Of a DNA stretch of 45,649 nt, positions 23,375-32,110 are shown in pieces. Each line of letters starts with the position of its first letter. Position 1 is the first letter of the stretch. A program made the position numbers and the translations under genes. The DNA lies in contig CAISZI010000031.1 in NCBI GenBank assembly GCA_903889905.1, forward strand, positions 1-45,649, read 5' to 3'. The notes below the pieces were generated by a model. The model did not search any database. It saw only the letters and a list, made by a program, of their open reading frames with translations, and had not been told where the DNA came from. The stretch comes from Candidatus Wirthbacteria bacterium. Its GTDB lineage: Bacteria > Patescibacteriota > CG2-30-54-11.

Positions 23375-25456
23375 CTAGTGGATCGTGATCGAACCCAAGT
23401 CGGTAGCAAACGTCAGATTGGGGCGGGGGCCGGTACTTCTGGCACGATAGCTGTTGGAAAACTCGCCGGCGTGTTTGCTACTGGTGATATTGGGAGCAAG
23501 CCCGGCAGGCAGCGTCACCTCGATACTGCCAAGTCTAGTACCAAAACGGTAGTTCTGATCGTCCTGCATGCTGACAAAAGAAGCGCGCACCGACCCGACA
23601 TCGCTGCTCATCGCCAGCTCACCGCTGTGGTGATCCGCCACCACCTCGCCCAGGTGATTGGTGATCGTACCGCCAAAGACACTGTCGGTGACTTCGATAC
23701 TGCCGGTCTGTCCCTTGATGGCGGCCTGGTCAAAGTGGACGTTGTCCATGCGGATGGCGCCCACGTCATTCGTTACGATCAACGTCGGTCCGGTGTGCAG
23801 TGGCGCAGACAATGGTTCACTGAGAGGCAAAGCGGGCGATTGGCTCAAATTGGAAAGCTGTATGAGGCCGGCGCGATTGCTGAGTTCTGCCTGATCCACC
23901 AAGCTGTTTTCGATATCAAGCAAACCATCCGTATTGGCAATGTGCAGGTCGTCGGCCTGGACGTCGTGGATGAGCGTTTGACCCAGGGCATTGGCGATGT
24001 CGAGTTTGAGATGGGCCGGCACAACCAGACGGTAGCGGACAACTTCATCGTGCGTGACAAAACGGTCGTTGGACCGAACCCGTACAGTCAGAGTGTCGGC
24101 ACTTTGCGTCATGGTCGTGGCAATAGCCGCGGCGTGCTTGCTGGCGTCGTCGGATGAAATTCCGCGGGCTTGCTTGATCTCGGTCAAGGTGATGTGATCC
24201 GCGGTCTGACTCCCCACAATTTCGATATTGGTCGGGATGCGGTCACTGGTCATGGTCAAAGTCAGCGCGCTGCCCGCGGCAAATTCCTGCGTTGTGGTGG
24301 TTTCGTTGCCAGCCCAGTTGCCAACACTGGCATAGATTACCGCGCCAATTACCACCATCACGGCCAACAGACCAACTGCCCCCATAAATCGCAGGGAATT
24401 CCCGCGCAGCAGGGAACGGTGGAAATGCACGCGGCCAACAAAGGCCAAAAAGGTGATGAGAAGCATCAGAAAAACAGCTCCCAGACAAACACTAACCACG
24501 GGCAATCCCCAGCCCAGCATGGTCAAAAAATTCATCCCAACCATATGCATCGGCGCAAACGCCCAGACAAACGGCAGGACAAATAACACAATCGTTAGCG
24601 CCAGCAGCACCAAAAATACCGGGAGATACAGTGCAGCGAAGATGAGGAAGATCACCAGGACGGTCACAATTTTGCCAATGATTGAGATCCATCCTGGCAC
24701 TGGACCAATTGGAGAATTGACAGTCTGGACGCTCTCGGCTGGCGTCTCCTCGGGGATAACCAGCCAGAGAATGGGATAAAAAATAATAGAAATACCGGTG
24801 ATGATGAGCAGCACCATGACCAGGCGCACCAGCACCACATCGATGGCGAGGTAATGGGCGATGCCCATGGCCACACCACCCAGGACTTTGCCTTCCCGGG
24901 CACGGCGCAGACGACGCACCGGACTCGGACCCACCGTCAAAGCCTGATTGGCCTCGGTTTCGGCTGCCGATTCCTCGGGAATTGCCAGCCAAAGGATGGG
25001 ATAGAGCACGATCGAAATACCGGTGAACACAAGCAACACCATCAGCGCCCGAACCAACACCACGTCAATGCGGAAATAATTGGCAAACCCCATGGCCACG
25101 CCACCAATCACCTTGCCCTCGCGGGCGCGACGGATGCGACGCTCAGGTGAGAGGCCCCGGAAGCCGCTGTCGGTCTGGGTGGATTCGAGGTATTGTTCGG
25201 GTTCGCCCAGTGACGATAGAACTTCAAGAACTACCTGGGCATCGATGCGGTCATGCCTGGATTTGCTCTGTTTGAGGCGGGCTTCCAGGGCATTGTAGAG
25301 GTGCTCCTTGATGTCCCGAACCAGTTCTTTCTGGTCGTCGCCAGACAAGGTGCCGGCTTTGGCCTGCAGTTTGTCCAGGTAATTTTTCAAAACCTGGCGT
25401 GCTTCGGGTGTCATGGACAGCTCATCAAAAGCGCTGTCGAGATTGGGTTGGTTCAT
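23375..25456 (-). CDS. Membrane protein with two PspC domains and a C-terminal adhesin-like beta domain
   Basis: A 693-residue protein. Residues ~1-95 are a soluble helical HAAS/DUF1700-like domain. Two PspC domains follow in tandem (RRIRRAREGKVIGGVAMGFA at about 106 and RRLRRAREGKVLGGVAMGIA at about 182), each with a membrane helix ending LYPILWLAIPEE or FYPILWLVIPEE. At least three further membrane helices follow (about 255-375). The last ~300 residues form a DUF4097-like beta-helix outside the membrane. PspC proteins take part in envelope-stress control. It is second in an operon with a PadR regulator 23 bases upstream and is presumably repressed by it. The duplicated PspC is unusual. Confidence 0.85.
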   Translation of the reverse strand: MNQPNLDSAFDELSMTPEARQVLKNYLDKLQAKAGTLSGDDQKELVRDIKEHLYNALEARLKQSKSRHDRIDAQVVLEVLSSLGEPEQYLESTQTDSGFRGLSPERRIRRAREGKVIGGVAMGFANYFRIDVVLVRALMVLLVFTGISIVLYPILWLAIPEESAAETEANQALTVGPSPVRRLRRAREGKVLGGVAMGIAHYLAIDVVLVRLVMVLLIITGISIIFYPILWLVIPEETPAESVQTVNSPIGPVPGWISIIGKIVTVLVIFLIFAALYLPVFLVLLALTIVLFVLPFVWAFAPMHMVGMNFLTMLGWGLPVVSVCLGAVFLMLLITFLAFVGRVHFHRSLLRGNSLRFMGAVGLLAVMVVIGAVIYASVGNWAGNETTTTQEFAAGSALTLTMTSDRIPTNIEIVGSQTADHITLTEIKQARGISSDDASKHAAAIATTMTQSADTLTVRVRSNDRFVTHDEVVRYRLVVPAHLKLDIANALGQTLIHDVQADDLHIANTDGLLDIENSLVDQAELSNRAGLIQLSNLSQSPALPLSEPLSAPLHTGPTLIVTNDVGAIRMDNVHFDQAAIKGQTGSIEVTDSVFGGTITNHLGEVVADHHSGELAMSSDVGSVRASFVSMQDDQNYRFGTRLGSIEVTLPAGLAPNITSSKHAGEFSNSYRARSTGPRPNLTFATDLGSITIH

Positions 25457-25479
25457 GGCTATCGATCCTTGAAGTTAAA

Positions 25480-25803
25480 CTATTTAAATAACTGGTTGAT
25501 ACTATCCTGCAATTTTCGCCACTCGTTGCTCATGCGGTCGAGGTACTGCTTGCCCTCGGCCGTGAGCTCGTAGTATTTGCGTGGAGGACCGGACATGGAC
25601 TCTTCCCAGGTGTAAGACACTAGACCATCTTTGCGCAGTCTAGTAAGCAGTGGGTAAAGTGTTCCCTGCACCACGACAATGCCCACTTTTTCCATCTGGG
25701 TGATGATATCGTAGCCATAGAGCGGCTTGCGTGAAATCAGTTGCAAAACAGCGAGTTCCAGCAAACCTTTTTTGAATTGAGTGGAATCGTCTTGGTTGGG
25801 CAT
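25480..25803 (-). CDS. PadR-family transcriptional repressor
   Basis: A 107-residue winged-helix protein of the small PadR type: FKKGLLELAVLQLISRKPLY (helices 1-2), GYDIITQMEK, GTLYPLLTRLRKDGLVSY (recognition helix and wing), PPRKYYELTAEGKQYLD. PadR proteins repress neighbouring operons and are released by small molecules or envelope stress. GGAG lies eight bases before the ATG. A perfect palindrome overlaps its own -10 box. The PadR plus PspC-domain gene pairing is common in bacteria. Confidence 0.92.
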   Translation of the reverse strand: MPNQDDSTQFKKGLLELAVLQLISRKPLYGYDIITQMEKVGIVVVQGTLYPLLTRLRKDGLVSYTWEESMSGPPRKYYELTAEGKQYLDRMSNEWRKLQDSINQLFK

Positions 25804-25829
25804 CCGGTCACTCCAGCGAAAGATTGAAC

Positions 25830-25865
25830 ACCTACTATGTTATGCATAGTAGGTAGCATTGTCAA
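25830..25865 (-). promoter_or_regulatory. padR promoter with overlapping operator
   Basis: Leftward -35 TTGACA (25860-25865), 17-base spacer, -10 TAACAT (25837-25842). A perfect 10-bp palindrome ACCTACTATG-TTATG-CATAGTAGGT (25830-25854) covers the -10 region. This is the expected PadR autoregulatory site. Confidence 0.8.
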
Positions 25866-25928
25866 GTACTTAAAATTTAAGCCATCAGATTAAATGCCGT
25901 ATCCTATTTAATTGAGTTTTTTGGTGTT

Positions 25929-25957
25929 TTGACCTATCATTTCTGACTGTCTGTTAT
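25929..25957 (+). promoter_or_regulatory. Promoter of the MFS transporter gene
   Basis: TTGACC (25929-25934), 17-base spacer, TGTTAT (25952-25957). The expected transcript start would leave a leader of only about 13 bases before the ATG, and no Shine-Dalgarno is visible. Confidence 0.45.
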
Positions 25958-25976
25958 TTTTAATGCTATTTTGCGT

Positions 25977-27281
25977 ATGTCCGCGACCAAAACCGAGCAA
26001 ACCCTTACTCCAGCGCCAAAGAGTGTCCTTCAGAGCCGGAATTTTCGCCTGCTCTTTGCCGGCCAGGCTATTTCCAACATCGGTGACCAGTTTGCCTTTA
26101 TTGCGCTGCCGTGGCTGGTGCTGCACCTCACCAACAACCCCATTCTGATGGCATCGGTGCTGGCACTGGCTGGGATCCCCCGCGCCGGGCTCATGCTGTT
26201 TGGTGGCGCTTTATCGGACCGATTTTCGGCGCGACTGGTGATGCTGCTCTCGGATGGGATTCGCATGATATTGATGGCGATCATGGCCGTCCTCATCCTG
26301 TCCGGTCATGTACAGCTTTGGATGGTGTATGCCATTGCCCTGTTGTTTGGTACAGCAGACGCTTTTTTTATCCCCAGCATGACCAGCATTGTCACACAAA
26401 TTTCGCCACCCGAAGAACTCCAGAAAGCCAACACCATTACCCAGGGCATGAACCAGCTGAGTCAATTTGTCGGACCCGTGCTGGCGGGCGTGGTCATCAG
26501 TTACTTTGAAGCGGCGCACCGCCACCATCTCGAAGGCATCGGTATTGCCATGGCGATTGATGCGATTACCTTCCTGGTTTCGGTGATTACCCTTTATCTG
26601 CTTCAGGTTCCACCCAGCCACCCCCATTCCGAAAACGTGCTGGAATTGATCAAATCCGGGCTGGATTATGTCTGGCATGATGTGGCCCAAAGGTATCTGC
26701 TGGTGGCCGTCGCGATGATCAATTTTCTGCTTGTGGGACCGTTTATTATCGGGACACCGGTCATGGCGCGCTACCGGTTGCACGGTGGGCCGCTGGCCTA
26801 TGGCATTATCATTTCGGCCTGGGGCATTGGCGCGTTGATTGGCTTCATCTTAGCTGGTGTGTTGCCAAAGCCCAAGCCCGAACAACGTGTCAGAGTCTTG
26901 CTCACCGCCTGCGGCTGCATGGGCATTTGCATGATCCTGATCGCTTTTGCCCATTCGACGCTGGTCTTTACCCTGATCAGCCTGGTCATGTCAATTTTCA
27001 TTGGCTATGTGACGATTTCGTTCCTGACCCTGATTCAACAAAACACACCCCCCAAAATGATGGGCCGGATCATGAGTATTATCATGTTCTGTACAGTTGG
27101 GACGTTGCCGGTGTCGGAATTGATCGCTGGTTTTTTGCTGCGTTTCACCACGGGTGGCATGTACATCGGATCGGGCGTGCTGCTCCTGGGCACAGTGCTG
27201 TTTATTGGCCAGGTGCCAGAAGTCAAAGCCTATGGACTCAAGCTGGTGGACGTACGCGCTAAAACCTCCATCGTTGGGTAA
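25977..27281 (+). CDS. MFS-type exporter (MFS_3/EntS-like)
   Basis: A 434-residue polytopic membrane protein with about 12 hydrophobic segments. It begins with NFRLLFAGQAISNIGDQFAF and contains GGALSDRFSARLVMLLSDGI, the loop 2-3 motif A of the major facilitator superfamily, and a second-half region with PVMARYRLHGGPLAYGIIIS. This subgroup exports small hydrophobic molecules or siderophores; the substrate cannot be inferred. I start at ATG 25977; a TTG two codons earlier is possible. It is transcribed divergently from padR, and a terminator follows. Confidence 0.88.
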   Translation: MSATKTEQTLTPAPKSVLQSRNFRLLFAGQAISNIGDQFAFIALPWLVLHLTNNPILMASVLALAGIPRAGLMLFGGALSDRFSARLVMLLSDGIRMILMAIMAVLILSGHVQLWMVYAIALLFGTADAFFIPSMTSIVTQISPPEELQKANTITQGMNQLSQFVGPVLAGVVISYFEAAHRHHLEGIGIAMAIDAITFLVSVITLYLLQVPPSHPHSENVLELIKSGLDYVWHDVAQRYLLVAVAMINFLLVGPFIIGTPVMARYRLHGGPLAYGIIISAWGIGALIGFILAGVLPKPKPEQRVRVLLTACGCMGICMILIAFAHSTLVFTLISLVMSIFIGYVTISFLTLIQQNTPPKMMGRIMSIIMFCTVGTLPVSELIAGFLLRFTTGGMYIGSGVLLLGTVLFIGQVPEVKAYGLKLVDVRAKTSIVG

Positions 27282-27307
27282 CTGTCCAAACGCATCAACT
27301 TGTTGCC

Positions 27308-27337
27308 AAAGCCACGTCCCGGACGGGGCTTTTTTTG
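27308..27337 (+). terminator. Terminator after the MFS gene
   Basis: AAAGCC-A-CGTC...GACG-G-GGCTTT forms a strong interrupted stem followed by TTTTTTT. It ends 27 bases after the stop codon begins its downstream region. Confidence 0.8.
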
Positions 27338-27455
27338 ACGCTGCGCAAACCCATCCATAATTTATCCACAATACTAAGGTTTAATGGCAGTACCAACATT
27401 TAGCCATTCATGCACACGTTAACAATAGCTTTCCATTATTAAGTCACAACAACCC

Positions 27456-28037
27456 ATGAAAAAACTCGTCTTGTCCGTCGGTGTCATCATGGTATTTGGC
27501 CTCTACAGTCTACTGGGCCAAAAAAATCAAACCACTCAACTGGCATTGCCTCTCCCCAACTCGCAGCCCAAAACTGACACCAGTACCACCGCCGCCCAAA
27601 CCGGTCTGCTCAGCGCCGTGACGTCCACGCCAGCCACCTCCAATCCCCCGTCATCCGGATCCTCGAACACCCCGTCGACCGATGCATCCGGTTCCACTGG
27701 AGCAACCGCGCCATCCTCTTCAACCAGCACCACAACCACGCCATCCAGCGGCCAGTACAAAAATGGCAACTACACTGGCAGTGCCTACGACGCATACTAT
27801 GGCAGTGTCCAGGTCAAGGCTGTGATCACCAATGGACAGCTGAGTGATGTCCAATTCCTGCAATGGCCCAATGATCGTCGCACCTCACAGAATATCAACA
27901 ACCGTGCCACTGTGGCTCTCAGACAGGAAGCCATCCAGGCGCAAAGCGCCTACGTCAACATTGTTTCGGGCGCCACGGACACCAGCCAGGCATTTATGCA
28001 GTCGCTCTCCTCCGCCTTAGCTCAAGCACAGGTCTAA
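27456..28037 (+). CDS. Extracytosolic FMN-binding (flavinylated) protein
   Basis: A 193-residue secreted or membrane-anchored protein. The N-terminal signal/anchor is KKLVLSVGVIMVFGLYSLLG. A Ser/Thr/Pro-rich linker spans about residues 35-98. The FMN-bind domain occupies about residues 100-193, with YKNGNYTGSAYDAYYGSVQV and the flavinylation motif SGATDTS near residue 172. ApbE covalently attaches FMN to such motifs; the ApbE gene is 2 bases downstream. The protein is likely a one-electron carrier on the outer face, reduced by the membrane protein encoded further downstream. Confidence 0.9.
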   Translation: MKKLVLSVGVIMVFGLYSLLGQKNQTTQLALPLPNSQPKTDTSTTAAQTGLLSAVTSTPATSNPPSSGSSNTPSTDASGSTGATAPSSSTSTTTTPSSGQYKNGNYTGSAYDAYYGSVQVKAVITNGQLSDVQFLQWPNDRRTSQNINNRATVALRQEAIQAQSAYVNIVSGATDTSQAFMQSLSSALAQAQV

Positions 28038-28039
28038 CC

Positions 28040-28792
28040 ATGCAAGACACACAAGCCATCATGGGTATGCCGATCACAGTCGCCATTGCCGACAGCTACG
28101 CGACGCGATCAGACCTCGAGCCCGTGTTTAATTACTTTACCTGCGTTGACAAACAATTCAGCCCATTCAAACCGGACAGTGAAGTGTCACTATGGAATGC
28201 ACAAGCGATTGGCGCCCGCGAACTCAGTTCGGATATGAAAGAAATTCTGGAACTTTGCGCCGAAACCAAGCAGGCGACCAATGGTTACTTTGATATCCGC
28301 AAACCCGATGGACACATTGATCCGTCCGGGCTTGTTAAAGGCTGGGCCATTCACAACGCCGCCCGACTGCTGGAGGAAAATGGTTTCCAAAATTACTATG
28401 TGGAAGCCGGCGGGGACATCCAGGTCAAAGGACTCAACCCTGAGGGCGAGAACTGGAAAATCGGCATCCGCAACCCATTTAACCGCAAACAAATCATCAA
28501 AGCTCTGCGAGTCGCATCCCAGGGTGTCGCCACTTCCGGCACATACATCCGCGGGCAGCACATCTACAATCCGCTCAACCCCGAAACCGATCTAACCGAT
28601 ATTGTCAGCATTACCGTGATTGGCCCCAACATTTACGAAGCTGACCGGTTTGCCACGGCTGCCTTTGCCATGGGAGCGGATGGCATTCATTTTATTGAAC
28701 ACTTGCCCGGTTTTGAAGGCTACCAGATCGATCACGACGGCATTGCCACCATGACCACCGGCTTTAGCGCCTTTGAGGTGACCCATGCTTAA
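28040..28792 (+). CDS. apbE: FAD:protein FMN transferase
   Basis: A 250-residue ApbE-family enzyme that uses FAD to attach FMN to Thr/Ser in flavoprotein motifs, with Mg2+. Visible signatures are MGMPITV near the start, the HIDPSGLVKGWAI segment (SGxxKG of the family), YVEAGGDIQVKG and SQGVATSGTY. It is somewhat shorter than typical (about 300 residues) and lacks an obvious lipoprotein signal, so it may act without its own membrane anchor. It overlaps the next gene by eight bases; the FMN-binding protein upstream is the obvious substrate. Confidence 0.92.
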   Translation: MQDTQAIMGMPITVAIADSYATRSDLEPVFNYFTCVDKQFSPFKPDSEVSLWNAQAIGARELSSDMKEILELCAETKQATNGYFDIRKPDGHIDPSGLVKGWAIHNAARLLEENGFQNYYVEAGGDIQVKGLNPEGENWKIGIRNPFNRKQIIKALRVASQGVATSGTYIRGQHIYNPLNPETDLTDIVSITVIGPNIYEADRFATAAFAMGADGIHFIEHLPGFEGYQIDHDGIATMTTGFSAFEVTHA

Positions 28793-30305
28793 ATTTGTCG
28801 ACAATTTGCTCAACCGCATTACCATGTACCGGTTGGTACTCTATTATTTAATCGGCTTGCTGGTGCTGGCCGCAGGTCTGGGTGCTTTTAACCTGATTCC
28901 CTACAGCCCGATCATGATTGCTCTTTCGACCCTTATCCTGTTGGTCGTTTCCTATGTGGCCAACCAGGTGTTTGCCAAAACCTTCAAAGCCCCCACCAAC
29001 GTCGAATCCGTCTATATCACCGCACTCATCCTGGCGCTGATCATCACCCCGATCGCGTCGATTGGCGACGTCATGTTCCTGTTCTGGGCCGGTGTGCTGG
29101 CGATGGCGACCAAATTTGTTCTGGCTATTGGCAAAAAACATCTGTTTAACCCGGTGGCCATCGCCGTCGTGATCACGGCTTTTGTCATCAATCAATCGGC
29201 CAGCTGGTGGGTCGGCAACCTCTACATGACGCCGTTTGTCGTCATCGGTGGCCTCATGATCGCACGCAAGATCCGGCGCGAAGATATGGTGTTCAGCTTT
29301 ATCCTCACCGCGATCTTGACCATCCTGGGTTTTAGCCTGGTTAAAGGCGCCAACCTGATGACCACGTTTAACACGATTGCCTTTCACTCCTCGCTCTTCT
29401 TCCTCGCCTTTGTCATGCTCACCGAACCACTGACCTCGCCGGCCACCAAAGGTATGCAGAACATTTTTGCCATCATCGTCGGTGTCTTGTATGCGCCGCA
29501 GATTCACATCGGTGCGCTCTGGAGCACGCCGGAACTGGCTCTGGTCGTGGGCAATGTCTACGCCTTTATGGTCAGTCCCAAGGAAAAGCTGGTACTCAAA
29601 CTCAAAGAGGCGATTCAACTCACTCCCGACACCTTCGACTTCATCTTCCCGCTCAAACGCAAACTGGCTTACGAGCCCGGCCAGTACATGGAATGGACGC
29701 TGCCGCACGACCAGAGCGATGACCGTGGCAACCGCCGCTATTTCACGCTGGCGTCATCCCCTACCGAAAACAACCTCCGCATTGGCATCAAATTCTACGA
29801 TCCCATGAGCAGCTACAAACACGCCATGTTGAATGACATCGGGAAAACGGAAATCGTGGCTGGTCAGCGCGCTGGAGACTTTGTCCTGCCCAAAGATCCA
29901 AACGAAAAAAGTGTCTTCATCGCCGGTGGTATTGGCATCACGCCTTTCCGCAGTATGCTAAAATACCTGGTGGATACCCATGAGCGCCGCAACATTGTCG
30001 TGATCTTTTCCAACAAAAACGCGTCCGACATTGTCTATGTCGATGTCCTGACGCAGGCACAGCGGGAACTTGGCATCAAGGTGTTTTATACCATTACTGA
30101 CAAGTCCAAAATTCCAGCCAACTGGAACGGCGAAGTGGGTCGCGTCACACCGGACATGATGCGGCGTCTGGTGCCAGATTACATGCAACGAAAATTCTAC
30201 CTCTCCGGGCCACACCAGATGGTGACTGGCTTTGAAGATACACTGCAAAAAATGCAAGTGGGTGGCAATCAGATCAAGACAGACTTTTTCCCTGGATTTG
30301 TTTAA
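28785..30305 (+). CDS. RnfD/NqrB-like membrane domain fused to a flavin oxidoreductase
   Basis: A 506-residue fusion. Residues ~1-270 have about nine membrane helices with RnfD/NqrB-like features (KHLFNPVAIAVVIT, AFVMLTEPLTSPATKG). The position where NqrB/RnfD carries a covalent FMN (an SGAT-type motif) reads TSPAT here, so this part may not be flavinylated the usual way. Residues ~270-506 are a ferredoxin-reductase-like module: YEPGQYMEWTLPH and RRYFTLASSP bind FAD, and VFIAGGIGITPFRSML with FYLSGPHQMV bind NAD(P)H. I infer transfer of electrons from cytosolic NAD(P)H across the membrane to the FMN-binding protein encoded first in the operon. Confidence 0.85.
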   Translation: MLKFVDNLLNRITMYRLVLYYLIGLLVLAAGLGAFNLIPYSPIMIALSTLILLVVSYVANQVFAKTFKAPTNVESVYITALILALIITPIASIGDVMFLFWAGVLAMATKFVLAIGKKHLFNPVAIAVVITAFVINQSASWWVGNLYMTPFVVIGGLMIARKIRREDMVFSFILTAILTILGFSLVKGANLMTTFNTIAFHSSLFFLAFVMLTEPLTSPATKGMQNIFAIIVGVLYAPQIHIGALWSTPELALVVGNVYAFMVSPKEKLVLKLKEAIQLTPDTFDFIFPLKRKLAYEPGQYMEWTLPHDQSDDRGNRRYFTLASSPTENNLRIGIKFYDPMSSYKHAMLNDIGKTEIVAGQRAGDFVLPKDPNEKSVFIAGGIGITPFRSMLKYLVDTHERRNIVVIFSNKNASDIVYVDVLTQAQRELGIKVFYTITDKSKIPANWNGEVGRVTPDMMRRLVPDYMQRKFYLSGPHQMVTGFEDTLQKMQVGGNQIKTDFFPGFV

Positions 30306-30326
30306 ATTATATTATTGGAGGTCAAC

Positions 30327-30722
30327 ATGATGCGAGGTTATTATTACGGCAATGGCCCCGAAGTGGGTGCTTTCCCCTGGAACATCGGTGGCGCTATCTT
30401 GATGGTGCTCTTCTGGGTATTGGTCGCCATTGTATTTGTGGCGATCCTGCGCCATTTCATGCATTCGGATCATCACGGTGAACATCAGGCCGCCATAGCC
30501 GAAGCTCATCATTGCCATTGCCATGACGATCAGTGCAGTTGTGAAACCGATACACCGCAAAGACTGTCTCCTCTCGATATTGTCCGCGAACGTTATGCCC
30601 GCGGTGAAATCGACAAAGCCGAATTCGACCAGATGAAACGTGATTTGACCGACCCCATGGAACCCAAGGCCAAACCAGCACCCAGAAACAACCCTTCGGC
30701 ACCGACACTTCAGCCCAAATAA
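30327..30722 (+). CDS. SHOCT-domain membrane protein
   Basis: About 131 residues with GGAGG five bases before the ATG. One membrane helix (about residues 18-40) is followed by a His/Cys-rich segment (HHCHCHDDQCSC near 62-76) that could bind metal. A SHOCT domain follows (LSPLDIVRERYARGEIDKAE), which usually mediates oligomerisation, and then a Pro-rich tail. It is 21 bases after the fused oxidoreductase and probably belongs to that operon. Confidence 0.8.
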   Translation: MMRGYYYGNGPEVGAFPWNIGGAILMVLFWVLVAIVFVAILRHFMHSDHHGEHQAAIAEAHHCHCHDDQCSCETDTPQRLSPLDIVRERYARGEIDKAEFDQMKRDLTDPMEPKAKPAPRNNPSAPTLQPK

Positions 30723-30947
30723 TCCACGCAGCGCCTGCAAATGCTTTTTGAGGCACCAGTTTATCACAATCATCCGACAAGTTTTTGTTCTTGAACTGGA
30801 TGGCTTTGACTACCAGTCGGCGAATACAGTGGTGAGCATGTGGTTTTTTCAGTACTGGATACAGACGCCCGGTAACCCGCACAGGCTTGTTTTGAGGGCA
30901 TCTGGATTTAAAAGACACAGGACTCGCCTTGAGGGATTAAAGTATCA

Positions 30948-30953
30948 TATAAT
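30948..30953 (+). promoter_or_regulatory. -10 box upstream of the HAD gene
   Basis: A consensus TATAAT lies about 34 bases before the ATG at 30987. No good -35 is seen at 17 bases (TTGAGG lies at 13). The rest of the gap 30723-30986 shows nothing else. Confidence 0.4.
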
Positions 30954-30986
30954 AGATGCCTGTTAACTATTAATTTGATCATTCCC

Positions 30987-32110
30987 ATGACGGATCAGAC
31001 CATAACCCCGTCAATATTGTTGAGCTTAGACTGGGATGGTACCCAATCCCAGGGGACGCCAACAAACCTGGAAAGTCTGTATCATGCAGGACTTACGGCT
31101 ATTTCGAAATTCCCACATCATCATGGTCCCAGAAAGACACGGGAGCAAAGAGCGCTAATCTCAAGCTGTTTGCATGACACCACTGGCACCACGGATAACT
31201 GGCTGACGAACGTTCTAATCCAACGATTCGGGATTGGCCATACACGTCTGCAGGAATTCCGGTCCTACTATTACCCGGCACGGTCCGATTTTATAAATGA
31301 TGCCATCGATCGAAAAAAACCATTGACGTTCTGCCTCCTGATACTATTTTTCTATTGGAATATCTTAGACAATCCCCTGAAATTCTGGCGATGCAGACAT
31401 CTGGCAATGAACGGTCAGCCTTACTCATCCGTCTTATCAATGGTTTTCGTAACACTCCCTTGTGGTCACTGATTGAGGCTAATGCTTTGGATCATGAAGG
31501 TAACCTGAAGGCGATAACAGGAGAAATGGCGGATTCCCGCCTGGGATTGCTGAACAAAACAGTCCAGATTGCCACAGATAAATACGGATTTACCCCGCAA
31601 TTGGATCCCAACAATCCTCATTTCATTAATTTGGTGTATGCAGCGGACAGCGCCAAAGATCTCGCTGCTGTCAGGCAGGCCAATTTTGCGCTTCCGGACC
31701 CGGACAGGCATTTCATCTTAAATAGACACATGGTTTGGCGGATGATCAAGATGGAGCGTGAACAATCTGGTATTTCCAGCCTGCTCAATCCCAATCATTT
31801 CACAGAATTTGGCCGGTGGGCGTCCGGAACTCAATCTGTACATCCTTTATCCCCACTTAGATTATCCAATGGTCAACGCAAGTCTATTGACCTGAGAGAA
31901 CTGTCGTCAGTCAAAACAGCCAGCTTCGCCATGCCCGAAATAATCCAATGGTTGTATCCAAGCCGTGCGTTAAATCGCAATCAGATTGAACGCATCGCCC
32001 AGGCAATTGCCACAACCCAGGAGCATTTACCCTGGCTGAGCGAGGAATGGCAACGTGAATTTGGTTACCGGAAGCCGGATTTGGGGCATCAGGAAGACAG
32101 AATGATTTAG
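30987..32110 (+). CDS. HAD-superfamily hydrolase, frameshifted at an A7 run
   Basis: Two overlapping frames together give one HAD protein of about 374 residues. The first (from ATG 30987) carries motif I SLDWDGT; reading moves -1 at A7 (31313-31319), and the second continues TIDVLPPDTIFLLEYLRQSP with motif II MQTSGN and motif IV-like VYAADSAKDLAAVRQANF. HAD enzymes are mainly phosphatases with an Asp nucleophile in DxD. The join A-AAA-AAA is a slippery heptamer in the upstream frame, so this may be a sequencing error in a homopolymer, transcript slippage, or a real -1 frameshift. Past the shift the first frame runs into 50 unnatural codons. Its stop overlaps the convergent ATPase gene by four bases. 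Confidence 0.7.

Noticed and set aside
23378-25298. Long plus-strand frames opposite the PspC gene
   Set aside because: They mirror the coding pattern of the real minus-strand gene; no family signature or Shine-Dalgarno.
28848-29708. 286-residue minus-strand frame opposite the RnfD-like gene
   Set aside because: Low-complexity Asp/His/Gln-rich composition typical of antisense to a membrane protein; no start context.
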